This document shows, one piece after another, positions 47,320 to 59,209 of a stretch of 64,000 nt of DNA (position 1 is the stretch's first letter; each line of letters opens with the position of its first letter). This DNA is from Okapia johnstoni. Its lineage: Eukaryota > Chordata > Mammalia > Artiodactyla > Giraffidae. The DNA lies in NCBI GenBank assembly GCA_024291935.2, contig CM044311.1:16577001-16641000 (forward strand), read 5' to 3'. Made by a program: the position numbers and the translations under genes. The notes under the pieces are model-generated. The model made no database searches. It worked only from the letters and a program-made list of their open reading frames with translations, and was not told the DNA's origin.

Positions 47320-47760
47320 TACAACATCATATTCGTTTTCCACTGCTGCATAACCAATTACCAAAATTTAATGACCTGAATAATACAAAACAATGATCAG
47401 AAGATCAGCACAGATCTCACCAGGCTAAGGTCAAGGTACTGCAGGCCATATTCCTCTCTAAAGGCTCCAAGAGATCTGCTTTCTTCATCTGTTTTCTCAT
47501 TCAGATTATTGGCAGAATTTAATTCCTTACCAATCTTGTAGGACTGAGTTTCCCATTTTCTTACTAGCTCTCAGGTGAGGGCCATTTCCAGCTTCTCAAG
47601 GCCACCCATATTCTTCAGCTTCTGGTCTCTTTTCTCCATCTTCAAACCAACAACATCAGTTCTTGCCACTTTTCATTCTTCAAATACTTTCCCTTTTCTC
47701 CTCCTATCTCATGTTTTCTAACCCAGGAAAAGTTGTTTGCTTTTTACGGATCATATTGAA
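47320..47760 (-). mobile_element. MaLR LTR (MLT1-like), antisense
   Basis: 'gttttccactgctgcataacc', 'ctcaccaggctaaggtcaagg', 'tggcagaatttaattcctt', 'ctccatcttcaaaccaacaac' follow the reverse complement of an MLT1-type LTR. No internal coding region. Confidence 0.6.
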
Positions 47761-47817
47761 GGGTAGCAGAATATGCCATCCCAAAATATATCTCTTAGCA
47801 AAAGGAGGCAATAATCC

Positions 47818-47910
47818 TGGGATCCTTTTCCAGGGGATCTTCTGATAACCCTGGGATCAAACCTCATCTCCTGCTTGTCAGGTAGATTCCTTACCTCCTG
47901 GAGAGCCGCA
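47818..47910 (-). mobile_element. Bov-tA SINE fragment (antisense)
   Basis: 'ccaggggatcttctgataaccctgggatcaaac' and 'tagattccttacc'. Only the middle and head remain. Confidence 0.7.
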
Positions 47911-48824
47911 TACATGACATATACATGCTGATAAACTTCTGTTTCTTTCCTAGTCTGTCTTTTGCTTGTAGGGTTTCCAGCTAAGAATTTAGAAGAATAG
48001 AGGCAAAATTAATTTTGCCTCTTCTTTAATGTCACTAGATTGTGCCCACTGAAAAAAACCAAAATGTACTCCTTATCTCAAGAACTGAATTATATCAGGA
48101 AAACACGCTTTCATGCAAGGTGGTATATTATCAGATTCTAGTGTTTAAGTTATGGCTATATTTGGGGAAGCTGTTAATCTCCCTAATATAAGCTGTGAAT
48201 GATGTTAATTTGTAAAAGAAGTATATGGATTTGATGAGCACATAGAATTTCTGAGGGAAAACACTTAATATTTGGAGACTATCATTATAATGGTATATCA
48301 CTGCTGTATTAATCTCCCACAAATACAAGCATTAATTTTCCTAGGCAATGAGTAATATGATCTGTATAAAGGTTATTTGTCAAGAGTGATGGGTACCAAA
48401 CAGTACTTAGGAAAGAAGCAATTTGTACACTCTCTAGTTTAAAATGTCAGGAGGGACTTTTTAAAATTGTATTTCTTTTATTGTATTGCATTTTTAGTTT
48501 TGGCTGCATTCACTAATTAGCTGCTCTAGACTTGGGATCTGCAGAAAATGACAATGTACAAAAATTAGCAGATGCCATGAGAGATAATAAGTGTATTTAC
48601 AAGTGAATACACAGACTCTCAGTCCCCATGGAATTATTTATCTCTTTAACTCACGTTTGCATGGACTTAAGCTAGATGATTTCATGATTAAATTCACAAT
48701 ACATTTTTTTTTAACTTTTATTTTTTACCTACTTATCTGTGATTCAGGGTAAATATGAAAGAAATACTGTTACTGAATAGGTAGATGAATTACTTCCTAT
48801 GCAAAAAACATGCACTGAAAATTT
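47911..48824. other. Anonymous sequence
   Basis: No gene or repeat recognised. Confidence 0.45.
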
Positions 48825-49032
48825 TGTTGTTATTTAGTTGCTAAGTTGTGTCCAACTCTTTGCAACTCCAAGGACTGTAGCCAGCCAGGCTCTATGTCTG
48901 TGAAATTGTCCAGGCAACTATACTGGAATGGGTTGCCATTTCCTCCTCCATGGGATCTTCTTGACCCAGGGATCAAACCTGGATCTCTTGCATTGTTAGG
49001 CTGATTCTTTACCACTGGGCCACTGGGGAAGC
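48825..49032 (-). mobile_element. Bov-tA SINE (antisense) with TSD
   Basis: Full-length antisense copy. Flanked by cactgaaaattt (48813-48824) and cacttgaaaattt (49033-49045), differing by one base indel. Confidence 0.92.
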
Positions 49033-49284
49033 CACTTGAAAATTTAGAGCCACTGAAATGTTTTATGCAAAAAAAAAAAAAAATCATTAAATTATTTGTG
49101 AGAAAAATTCTGAGTATATTCAGTATGATATGCATTTTGCTGAATTCTAGGGATGGTATTATAAAAAGCAACGTGTGTATTATGAATTGACTTTTTTTAT
49201 GCCTTACTCACAAAAAATTAAGGAAATGCATGTCTTTGAAGTTGAGTTCAGTGAAGGACACAAATGTAAATATAGTTTAAACTG

Positions 49285-49562
49285 AAGTCTGAGAGGGATG
49301 TAACTCCAGCTTCATTCTTGTTTCTCAGGGTTTCTTTGCCAATTTTGGGTCTTTTATGGTTCCACATACATTTTAGAATCATTTGTTCTAGTTCTGTGCA
49401 AAATGTAGTGGGTAATTTGATAGAGATCACGTTAAATCTGTAGATTGCTTTGGGTTGTATGGCCATTTTAATAAAATTAATTCTTCCAATCCAAGATCAT
49501 GGGATATATTTCCATTTCTTTGAATCATATTCAATTTCCTCTATTAGAGTTTTTAGTCCTCA
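49285..49562 (-). mobile_element. Inverted segment of an old L1
   Basis: Read on the minus strand it is L1 ORF2 from 'ggaagaattaattttattaaaatggcc' to 'gctggagttacatcc', equal to about 38240-38490 of the full-length copy. It keeps a short open frame (49248-49466, minus). Confidence 0.82.
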
Positions 49563-49840
49563 GCATATAACAAAAGGGAACCCTACTACACTATTGCTGC
49601 AAATGTAAATTGGTGCATCCACCATGGAGAACAGTACGGGGTTTCCTTAAAAATTAAAAATGAAGGTACCATAGGAGCTAAAGTCCTACTCCTAGGCATA
49701 AAACCAGAGAAAACTAATTCAAAAACATACATTCACCCCAGTGTTCATAGCAGCACTCTTTACAATAGTCAAGACATGGAAGCAATCTAACTGTCCATAG
49801 ACAGTTGAATGGATAAAGATGTGATATATATATAATGTAG
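49563..49840 (+). mobile_element. Sense segment of the same L1
   Basis: 'ctgcaaatgtaaattggtgc', 'catagcagcactctttacaat', 'gaatggataaagatgtg' match the region at about 39400-39680 of the full-length L1. Relative to the inverted part about 900 bp is missing. Truncated by the following SINE/BovB block. Confidence 0.82.
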
Positions 49841-49842
49841 AG

Positions 49843-50048
49843 TGCTCAGTTGCTAAGTTATGACCAACTCTTTTGCAACCCCATGGATTATAGCTCTGCC
49901 AGGCTCCTCTGTCCATGGTATTTCCTAGACAAGAATAATGGACTTGTTTGCCACATTTTCTCCAGGAAATCTTCCAGGCCCAGGGATCAAACCTGTATCT
50001 CCTGCATTGGCAGATGGGTTCTTTACCACTGAGCCACCTATGAAACCC
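49843..50048 (-). mobile_element. Bov-tA SINE (antisense)
   Basis: 'gctcagttgctaagttatgaccaac' to 'ctgagccacctatgaaacc'. It lies in the L1 and touches the BovB that follows. Confidence 0.9.
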
Positions 50049-50051
50049 ATT

Positions 50052-52298
50052 AGTTCAGTTCAGTCAGTCAGTCGTGTCCGACTCTTTGCGACCCCATGAA
50101 TTGCAGCACGCCAGGCCTCTCTGTCCATCACCAGCTCCTGGAGTCTACCCAAACCCATGTTCATCGAGTCGGTGATGCCATCCAACCATCTCATCCTCTG
50201 TTGTCATCTTCTTCTCCTGCCCCCAATCCTACCCAGCATTAAGGTCTTCTCCAATGAGTCAACTCTTCATGTGAGGTGGCCAAAGTATTGGAGTTTCAGC
50301 TTCAACATCAGTCCTTCCAATGAACACCCAGGATTGATCTCTTTTAGGATGGATTGATTGGATCCCCTTGCAGTCCAAGGGACTCTCAAAAGTCTTCTCC
50401 AACACCACAGTTCAAAAGCATCAATTCTGAGGTGCTCAGCTTTCTTCACCGTCCAATTCTCACATCCATACATGACCACTGGAAAAACCATAGCCTTGAC
50501 TAGACGGACTTTTGTTGGCAAAGTAATGTCTCTGCTTTTAAATATGCTATCTAGGTTGGCCATAACCTTCCTTCCAAGGAGTAAGCGTCTTTTAATTTCA
50601 TGGCTGCAATCACCATCAGCAGTGATTTTGGAGCCCCCCAAAATAAAGTCTGACACTGTTTCCACTGTTTCCCCATCTATTTCCCATGAAGTGATGGGAC
50701 CGGATGCCATGATCTTAGTTTTCTGAATGTTGAGCTTTAAGCCAACTTTTTCACTCTCCTCTTTCACTTTCATCATGAGGCTCTTGAGTTCTTCACTTTC
50801 TGCCATAAGGGTGGTGTCATCCGCATATCTGAGGTTATTGATATTTCTCCCGGCAATCTTGATTCCAGCTTGTGTTTCTTCCAGCCCAGTGTTTCTCATG
50901 ATATACTCTGCCTATAAGTTAAATAAGCAGGGTGACAATATTCTCCTTTTCCTATTTGGAACCAGTCTGTTGTTCCATGTCCAGTTCGAACTGTTGCTTC
51001 CTGACCTGCATACAGGTTTCTCAAGAGACAGGTCAGATGGTCTGGTATTCCCATCTCTTTCAGAATTTTCCACAGTTTATTGTGATCCACACAGTCAAAG
51101 GCTTTGGCATAGTCAGTAAAGCAGAAATAGATGTTTTTCTGGAACTCTCTTGCTTTTTCAATGATCCAGCGGATATTGGCAATTTGATCTCTGGTTCCTC
51201 TGCCTTTTCTAAAACCAGCTTGAACATCTGGAAGTTCACCATTCACGTATTGCTGAAGCCTGGCTTGGAGAATTTTGAGCATTACTTTACTAGCATGTGA
51301 GATGAGTGCAATTGTGTGGTAGTTTGAGCATTCTTTGGCATTGCCTTTCTTTGGGATTGGAATGAAATCTGACCTTTTCCAGTCCTCTGGCCACTGCTGA
51401 GTTTTCCAAATTTGCTGGCATATTGAGTGCAGCACTTTCACAGCATCATCTTTTAGGATTTGAAAAAGCTCAACTGGAATTTCTTCACCTCCACTAGCTT
51501 TGTTCGTAGTGATGCTTTCTAAGACTTTACAATCCAGGATGTCTGGTTCTAGGTGAGTGATCACACCATCGTGATTATCTGGGTCATGAAGATCTCTTTT
51601 GTATAGTTCTTTCTGTGTATTCTTGCCACCTCTTCTTAATATCTTCTGCTTCTGTTATGTCCATACCATTTCTGTTTTTTATTGAGCCCGTCTTTGCATG
51701 AAATGTTCCCTTGGTATCTCTAATTTTCTTGAAGAGATCTCTAGTCTTTCCCATTCTATTGTTTCCTCTATTTCTTTGCATTGATCGCTGAGGAAGGCTT
51801 TCTTATCTCTCCTTGCTATTCTTCGGAACTCTGCATTCATATGGGAATATCTTTCCTTTTCTCCTTTGCTTTTTGCTTCTCTTCTTTTCCCAGCTATTTG
51901 TAAGGCCTCCTCAGACAGCCATTTTGCTTTTTTGCATTTCTTTTCCATGGGGATGGTCTTGATCCCTGTCTCCTGTACAATGTCACGAACCTCCGTCCAT
52001 AGTTTGTCAAGCACTCTGTCTATCAGATCTAGTCCCTTAAATCTATTTCTCACTTCCACTGTATAATCATAAGGGATTTGATTTAGGTCATACCTGAATG
52101 GTCTAGTGTTTTCCCCTACTTTCTTCAGCTGAAGTCTGAATTTGGCAATAAGGAGTTCATGGTCTGAGCCAGAGTCCGCTCCTGATCTTGTTTTTGCTGA
52201 CTGCATAGAGCTTCTCCATCTTTGGCTTCAAAGAATATAATCAATCTGATTTCGGTGTTGACCATCTGGTGATGTCCATGTGTAGAGTCTTCTCTTGA
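50052..52298 (-). mobile_element. BovB LINE, longest copy (2.25 kb, antisense)
   Basis: 3' end at 50052 (ttcagttcagtcagtcagtcg) to the end of the match at about 52298 (tagagtcttctcttg). BovB is about 3.2 kb when complete, so this copy lacks roughly its 5' third. Several frames on the minus strand keep the RT but it is interrupted. Confidence 0.95.
50075..52206 (-). pseudogene. BovB endonuclease end plus reverse transcriptase, broken
   Basis: Read on the minus strand from 52206. First 51679-52206 (175 residues) gives the endonuclease C-terminus, including SDHELL (SDH catalytic triplet, about 52150-52168), and the linker. Then 50896-51564 (222 residues) gives the RT fingers/palm with PIPKKGNAKECSNY and motif A FTDYAKAFDCVDH (about 51078-51120). 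Then 50267-50899 (210 residues) gives RYADD (about 50812-50826) and the C-terminal part. The join near 50940-50960 lacks the expected RQGC-region bases, which shifts the frame, and further frameshifts lie near 51590 and 51780. RTE-clade elements encode one endonuclease-RT protein; this copy cannot make it. Confidence 0.88.
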
Positions 52299-53989
52299 GT
52301 CTCATATGTGGTTACATAATTTACACAGAGTTTACAATGTTGTTTCTCCTAAACGATTTTCACCTCTGCTATCAGGACATTTCATGAATGCTACCGTGAA
52401 CTGATATAGGCTGAAATATTTCATGTAAACTAACAGGAGATAACACTGAATGGAGGAGATATACACTGGATGGAGCACATTAGTCCCCACTCCACCCCAC
52501 CCCCACTACCATCAATTCCTTTTCCCCTTTCCCTCTTAAAGTCTTTGCATTCAGCTGGGATTTTAGGTAACTGCTGAGAAGTATTAAAACTCGTTATTTC
52601 GTTGACCAGAATATTTGCCCTGTCTTATTTTCCAATAATGCTCTTTGAATGATTTCCTTAATAGTTTTAAAAAATGTGTGGCAGTTCTGCAGAGTGCTAC
52701 ATAGAACAGGAATTATAGTTATCGTTTCAGATGAGGTGTGTTGAAAGGGTTCAGGATGACGCAATTGGCAGCGTTCAGATCTCGCCTCCTTATTGTTACC
52801 ATCTGTGTCAATTTGGAACCTTCATTACAGAGAGGACCAAAAAAAATGAAACTGTGATTGTGTTTCGGGGAGTTTTTTTTTTTTTTTCCATTATGATTTA
52901 CCCTGGTATACATACTAAGTAGGTGAATGAAGCTGAAACATTGTTTCAAGCTTTGCTGGCTATTTTTTATAACTATCTGTGTATACAATTGATATCTGAA
53001 AACTTTCCCCTGTATACAATATTTTACATGTATCTTTTTAGAGAAATAGCAACAGTGATGATAAAAATATATCACGTTCTTTGTGGGACCTGATGAAATT
53101 TGCAATATAACCTTTATACCAAATACATTATTACTATCAAAAATAAAAAATGTGGCTCATTTTTATAACAATGCACATTGGCAGTGGAAACGAGGAAAGA
53201 ACAAGTATTGTGCAGCCTATATGAAGTGCTTGGAATACTAAACTATTTGGAAGAAAGTTGACTCATTTCACGGAATTTATGTAGGTCAAAATCAACCACA
53301 AAATGAAGAAAACAAAGAAAATGCTGAGAATCAAATTGTAGGTTTCTCATGTTGGATTTATAAGTAGATGACATCATTTAAAGACCTTATTGTAAGAGCA
53401 CATGGGAAAACATCAAATGAATCTTTAAGTCATAGGGATAAGAAAAGTAAACCGAGTAGTTTATTCTTCTAAACAATATACACTAAATTATTTTCATCCA
53501 GTAAAACCAGAATAAGACTTTTTTTTTTCTTTTGGCAACGGATGCTAAGAAATCATATATGAAAAAGATATAGAATTTAATAGCAGAAACACACTAGAAA
53601 AGTTTGTTTATATATAATTACACTTAAACAGTTAATAAAAAGATACATTTCTATACAGAAGATGGGCCTACTCACCAACCCACATTTTCATTGCTAATAA
53701 AATGCCCTTAATATTGGATGCTAAATATCACTTATTAAAACCAGGTTCACCTAAATAAGAGATAGTATTAAAATTCAAATGAATAAACATGCAAAATTTA
53801 ATTGGTGTTATTCCTAGCATCATGTACCATGTGATAAAATAGTTAACAAAGAGCCCCCATTTCACATATGAGAGGATTTGGTATTATGATCAAAGCTATA
53901 GTTGAAAGACCTTTGAAGAGTCAACATGATCTCTGTTAGCAGTGGATCCCATTATCCACTTATGTTTAAAAATCTTACAATGTTTCATG
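52299..53989. other. Anonymous AT-rich sequence
   Basis: About 1.7 kb without recent insertions. The 128-residue frame 52719-53105 (minus) has no domain I recognise. A (T)15 run lies at 52874-52888. Confidence 0.42.
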
Positions 53990-54545
53990 GCTCTTTAACT
54001 TTTTAAATTTAAAGTAGTTTAGTTTTTAATTGATATACAGTTGATTTACATTATTTTGCATAATATAAAGTTATGTAAAATTTGCATAATATAAAATTAC
54101 ATAATTTAAAAATATACATAATTACTTTACAATGTATAGTTGATTTTATATAATAAAACATAGTGATTCATTATTTTTGAATAATATTTTGAAAACTTTT
54201 ATAGATTATACTTCATTTAACATTATTACAGAATAATGGCCATATTTCCCTGTGCTTTACAGTATATCCTGATTGTTTATTTATTTTATACTTAGTGGTT
54301 TGTGCCTCTTACTATCATACCCCTATCTTGCCCCTTCCCTCTTCCTTCTCCTCACTGGTAATCATTAGTTTGCTCCATATGTTGATAAATCTGTTTCTAT
54401 TTTTTAAAATACAATTTTTAAAAAATATTTTTTAGACTCCAATATAAGCATTTTAACATAAAAAACATAGGGTCTTTTTGTTCTCTGTCTGACTTATTTC
54501 ACTTAACATAATACTAAGTCCATCTATGTATGATTCATTCAATTA
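53990..54545 (-). mobile_element. Old L1 3' UTR (antisense)
   Basis: 'ttaattgatatacagttgattt', 'ccctgtgctttacagtatatcc', 'ctgtctgacttatttcacttaacataat' form the reverse complement of an L1M 3' UTR. AT-rich repeats around 54060-54170 are internal expansions. Confidence 0.75.
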
Positions 54546-55249
54546 AAAAGTCAAATAGAAACATCTCAAAATTCACTCACAAAAATCATCATTTTTAAGA
54601 AATATCTATCTTGAGCTAGAATAAAAATTCCAACAAGTGTGGGAATAAATACTGGTGGAAATGCTGGTTGAGTTGATGTGATTCAGATAAAACATTATAT
54701 GAAGAGCATAATCATATAATATTTCCTTCTTAAGATATCAGTAGATTCACTGATTTTCAGTGAATCAATTCATTCATTGATTTTTTTTTAATGAAGCATT
54801 TTAGTCTATGAGAGGTACGAATCCTATTCTTCTGACATACACTGTCTTCTCAGATGGAGATAAGGGAGTAGATCCAATAGGAGACAGCATGGAGGGGGGA
54901 AAGAATGAGGAATTCCCTAAGAAAACATGAGGAAGATTCTGGAAATAAAGATGTATGAAAAAGTCTTACATGCAAGTAGAAAACAGTGGTTTGAAGCTAC
55001 ATATATTAAGAATCTTACTTGAGTTCATTCTCAACTACATACATGCCCACAGAAACCTGAATGATGCTTTTAAAATACAACCTATAGCAGAAAGATACAA
55101 CAGGCATTACAGGTTATATGAGTAGATAAAGAATTGTTCAAATAATGTCTGAGATTGGAGATTCCTCACTGCACCAAGTGTTGGGTTGAATATGAGTCAC
55201 CAACGTGATGGTTGGGCACGATTCTAAGTGATAGGAAGCGAATGATAAA
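54546..55249. other. Anonymous sequence
   Basis: No gene or repeat recognised. Confidence 0.45.
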
Positions 55250-55498
55250 AATGCAACTCCAATACTTTGGCCACCTCATGCAAAGAGTTGATTCATCGGA
55301 AAAGACCCTGATGCTGGGAAAGATTGGGGGCAGGAGGAGAAGGGGATGACAGAGGATGAGATGGCTGGATGGCATCACTGACTCGATGGACATGAGTTTG
55401 GGTAAACTCCGGGAGTTGGTGATGGATAGGGAGGCCTGGCGTGCTGTGATTCATGGGGTTGCCAAGAGTCAGACACTACTGAGCAACTGAACTGAACT
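55250..55498 (+). mobile_element. BovB LINE 3' end (sense)
   Basis: 'caactccaatactttggcc' to 'gagcaactgaactgaactaa'. 249 bp, 5'-truncated, in sense; the terminal tgaactgaact direct repeat is the BovB 3' end. Confidence 0.93.
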
Positions 55499-55559
55499 AA
55501 ACCACCAAATTACAAAATGTATGTGTATGTCTGTGTGTGTGGTGCAAGGGAGGAGGTTC

Positions 55560-56335
55560 TCCACATAAAATAGTTCTCCAGATGCCAGCTATGTGTATTC
55601 AACTCAATTCTGACACCATCTACTTGAAGCCAGCATCAGATTTCACAAGTTAAAGACTCAGTCCTACAAGACTACCCTCTATTTCAGACATGAGCACAAT
55701 GCCAGTGTTTTTTATCTGTGCACAACACTGAGTTTCTTATCAGGTGGCTATAAACGGAGGTTTCCATGACCACTTCCTTGAGTTTTATTAGCTTGCTAGA
55801 GAGGCTCACAGAATGCACACTCTCAAGGTTACCAGTTTATTATAAAGGAGAGTAAATGATGTGAATCAACAGGTAGATGAAGAGACACATAGGGTGAGGT
55901 AGCCAACAAAGGAGCTTCTGTCCCTGTGGAGTTTGGACCCAGCATAGGGAACACTGAAGTGTTCTGGTTCCCCCAATTCTCTCTGAACTCCCTCCTTTTG
56001 TGTTTTTATGAAGGTTTCATCACATAGACATGATAGACTAAATAACTGGTCATGGGTATAAGATTCAATATCTAGATTCTCTTTCCTCCTCAGAAATCAG
56101 GGGATGAAACTAAAAGTTCCACCACTCTATTCTTGATTGGTTGCCCTGGCCTCCAGCCCCCAGCCTTAGTTGCTTTCCAAAAATCACCTCATTAATATAA
56201 ACTCAGCTGTGGTGGTAAGGGTTTTGTTATGAATAACAACACACTCATTTCACCTTTATGGCTCTGAAGTGATTTCAGGAACTGAGGGCAAGAGACCATT
56301 ATTATAACAGAAGATGTCCCCATTGCTCTTTTTTG
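55560..56335. mobile_element. Ancient ERV-type LTR relic
   Basis: 'accagtttattataaaggag', 'aggtagatgaagagacacatagg', 'ggagcttctgtccctgtgg', 'cctcattaatataaactcagctgtgg' match an old mammalian LTR I recognise by text but cannot name with certainty. No internal coding sequence. Confidence 0.5.
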
Positions 56336-56352
56336 GGTATTATGGAATTTAA

Positions 56353-56397
56353 ATGACCATATATATATGGTCATATATATATATATATATATTCATA
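56353..56397. repeat. 22-bp perfect palindrome and (AT)n
   Basis: Positions 56353-56374 are a perfect palindrome (atgaccatatat / atatggtcat), followed by an (AT)10 run to 56391. Confidence 0.92.
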
Positions 56398-56973
56398 TAA
56401 ATTACAATATTGCAGTTGAAAACTGCAGAACTCCTGGTGCAAATGATTCTGTTCAACCCTCTACATTGAGAAAGGGTGGCAGCCTAGTTTCTTTAATACA
56501 AGATCGTGTCCCTAGAATGACCCCAATTCTCTTTAAAATGAACTGCTCAAGAGAGCTCAACACTGCCAGAAGAATTTACTATTTGTTCCAGCCAAAATTT
56601 AACTATACATTGCTAACCTCCTTTTCTTAGAGCATTTACTTTTGAAAATTTATGATTATAAATCCTTTCTTTGCCCCTTTGAGATGTAAATCTCCTACTA
56701 TTTAGCACTCTTTCCTCAAAGATCTGGGAGTCCTCTCTTTGAAATGAAAGCATCTAGAGCTTAACCTCCTAATTGCTTAGATCCTGTGGGAGTGTAAGAG
56801 TCTAACTTTGATGAACTCTGCAAAACTACCTCCTGTCATGAGGGTAAAATGGTTGTTCCTCCTCTTTGAATAAGTGTCAATTAGCAAATGCAGGTGGCCG
56901 AATCACATTGTCCAAACCCTCCTTTCCAGCATGCTTCAGTGTTTTTCTTCAGTGTGTTTTCTTTAGCATACCC
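56398..56973. other. Unassigned sequence, possibly LTR
   Basis: No gene. The tract 56650-56930 ('tttgcccctttgagatgtaaatctcc ... agatctgggagtcctctctttg') has the look of an old LTR but I cannot assign it. Confidence 0.35.
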
Positions 56974-56985
56974 CAGTTCTTGAAA

Positions 56986-57263
56986 TGGAGAAGGCAATGG
57001 CAACCCACTCCAGTACTCTTGCCTGGAGAATTCCATGGATGGAGGAGCCTGGTGGGCTGCAGTCCATGGGGTTGCGAAGAGTTGGACATGACTGAACGAC
57101 TTCACTTTCACTTTTCACTTTCATGCACTGGAGAAGGAAATGGCAACCCACTCCAGTGTTCTTGCCTGGAGAATCCCAAGGATGGCGGAGCCTGGTAGGC
57201 TGCCGTCTATGTGGTCGCACAGAGTCAGACACGACTGACCTGATGCAGCAGCAGCAGCAGCAG
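56986..57263 (+). mobile_element. Young ART2A dimeric SINE with perfect TSD
   Basis: Two BovA monomers joined by cttcactttcacttttcac; (CAG)7 at 57246-57266. Flanked by cagttcttgaaa at 56974-56985 and 57264-57275 (perfect 12 bp). The 89-110-residue frames on both strands are SINE translations. Confidence 0.95.
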
Positions 57264-57275
57264 CAGTTCTTGAAA

Positions 57276-58020
57276 AGCCTCCTGACATTTGTTTCAAGCT
57301 CAGTTTACACTGAAGTCTCTCTCTCCTACTGCAGTAGTCTGAATAAAATATGTCTTGCCATGTCTAGAACAAAGTTTTACTCTTATATAATTAACAAGTT
57401 ATGAGTGAGAATCTGAGAGTTTCATTATGAAAACCCTACTGATAGTGGGCAATTTCCAGAAGGCCTACACAAGCAACAGCTGGGAATAAGAGATGAGAAA
57501 AGCAGCATCAAAAGTACACGTGAAAACCATTCTCTGATGCTTTTGGCAATTCCCAAGATTCAAGGATAAGTAAATACAGAGGCCTGAAAATAAGTTTGAT
57601 TCTCTATAAGAATGTACCAATAGGGTGTAACGTGAGATGCGTATTTTAGATGCTCAATAAAATTTATTGAATGAGTGCCTGTTTGTGTCTGTCTCAGCCT
57701 ATATGATAGTGAAATGCCTCTTATCATTCAGTGAGGCCAAGACTATATGTGGGAACCCTGGATCCAATGCTGTGACTGGATTGGCCTTTGGGGTTATTAT
57801 GATTGCAAGATGCACTTCAGCAAAAACCATCAAGGAATTTTGGAAACAAGTTTATTACTCATAAGTTCTAGAGGGTACAATTCACACTTTGGGTTAAAAC
57901 AGAGAGGCTGGGGATGGAAAGAGAGAGAGAGAAGACATGGGGTTCTTTTTATTGACATCAAAGGTGGAGTACTCAGGATTTTGCAGGTTCACTTTTTATT
58001 GGTGAATTTAAAACATAAGG
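57276..58020. other. Anonymous sequence
   Basis: No gene supported. A possible MIR/L2 end lies at 57625-57675 (gatgctcaataaaatttattgaatgag). The 113-residue frame (57747-58088) enters the CHR SINE and shows no motif. Confidence 0.42.
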
Positions 58021-58025
58021 GCAAA

Positions 58026-58212
58026 GGGACTTTCAAATCAGTCTTGCAATGCAGGGGACATGGGTTCCATTCCTGTTCAGGGAACTAAGATCCCACATGC
58101 CATGTGGCAACTCAGCCCACGCACAGCTGCCTTAATGAAAGAGCCCACACGATCTAGAGAAGATCACTCAAGCCACAACTAAGATCTGAGGCAGCCAAAT
58201 AAATAAATATCT
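58026..58212 (+). mobile_element. CHR-type SINE
   Basis: 'cttgcaatgcaggggacatgggttcc', 'agggaactaagatcccacatgcc', 'gccacaactaagatctg', 'caaataaataaata' end. Head truncated. Confidence 0.82.
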
Positions 58213-58599
58213 TTAAAAAGAAATTAAAGAAATGAAGCATAAGAGCTGGTGTTAAAGTACAGGAATGAAAAGCCAGAAGTCAGTCAAATGGTCACTTATC
58301 TAAGTCAACCAGATCTATCATAAAAAAAGGAGCCTTATGTGTAAAATGTTCTGGCTCTTTATCTAGTTGTATAGCTGGCAATATGTTTATTCCAGATGGC
58401 ATATTTGACATGGATGGATCAACAATCAAAAGCTTAATGTCAAGCACTTACATTACAATCAAGAGCTAATCATCAGACATGTACACTACAACAATTCATG
58501 CTGAATGGAAAGAGAATATACCCACTTCAACTGTAAGCTTCTATAAACGCAAATAATGATTTGTGCTACTTTATGTGATTAAGTGAACAGACTTGTGCC
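58213..58599. other. Anonymous sequence
   Basis: No gene or repeat recognised. Confidence 0.45.
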
Positions 58600-59201
58600 C
58601 CATTAACTTTTTAAAACCTTTTTTGCAGGGAAGTTTTAGGTTTACAACAAAATTGAGAGGAAAGTAGCATAGAGATTTCCCATAGACTCTGCCCTCACAG
58701 TCCATAACCTATTCCATTATTAACATAATCACTAGAATGGTACATTTCTTTTTTTTAACCAAAGAAAAATTTACGATTTCATATCTTAATTACCCAAAGT
58801 CCAAAGTTTATACCTTAGATTTCACTTATGGTTTTGTACTTTCTATGGGTTTGGACAAATGTATAATGACATGTCATTATAATATCATAATATCACACAG
58901 AGTATTTTCACTGCTCTGAAAGATCTCTGTGCTCTGTCTATTCATCCCCCACCCCTCACTCCAATAGGAATCACTGATCTTTTTGTTTTCTCCATTGTTT
59001 TGTCTTTTCCAGAATGTCATATAGTTTAAATCACACAGCAGGTAGCCTTTTCTGTTTGGCTTCTTTCACTTAGTAATTATGTATTTAAGGTTCTTCCAAG
59101 TCTTTTTACAGCTTGACAGCTTATTTAATTTTGTGCTGAATAATTACATTGTTGGGATGTGCCACATTTTATTTACTTATTCACCTGCTACCTATTTACT
59201 T
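58600..59201 (-). mobile_element. Old L1 3' UTR and ORF2 end, antisense (left part)
   Basis: 'gggaagttttaggtttacaac', 'tctatgggtttggacaaatg', 'ccagaatgtcatatagttt', 'tggcttctttcacttagtaatta' is a well-known antisense L1M sequence. It continues after the BovB at 59690. Confidence 0.85.
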
Positions 59202-59209
59202 ATTCACCT

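Noticed and set aside
52719..53105. 128-residue minus-strand open frame
   Set aside because: Lys/Ser/Phe-rich with KKKK from a poly-T run; no domain.
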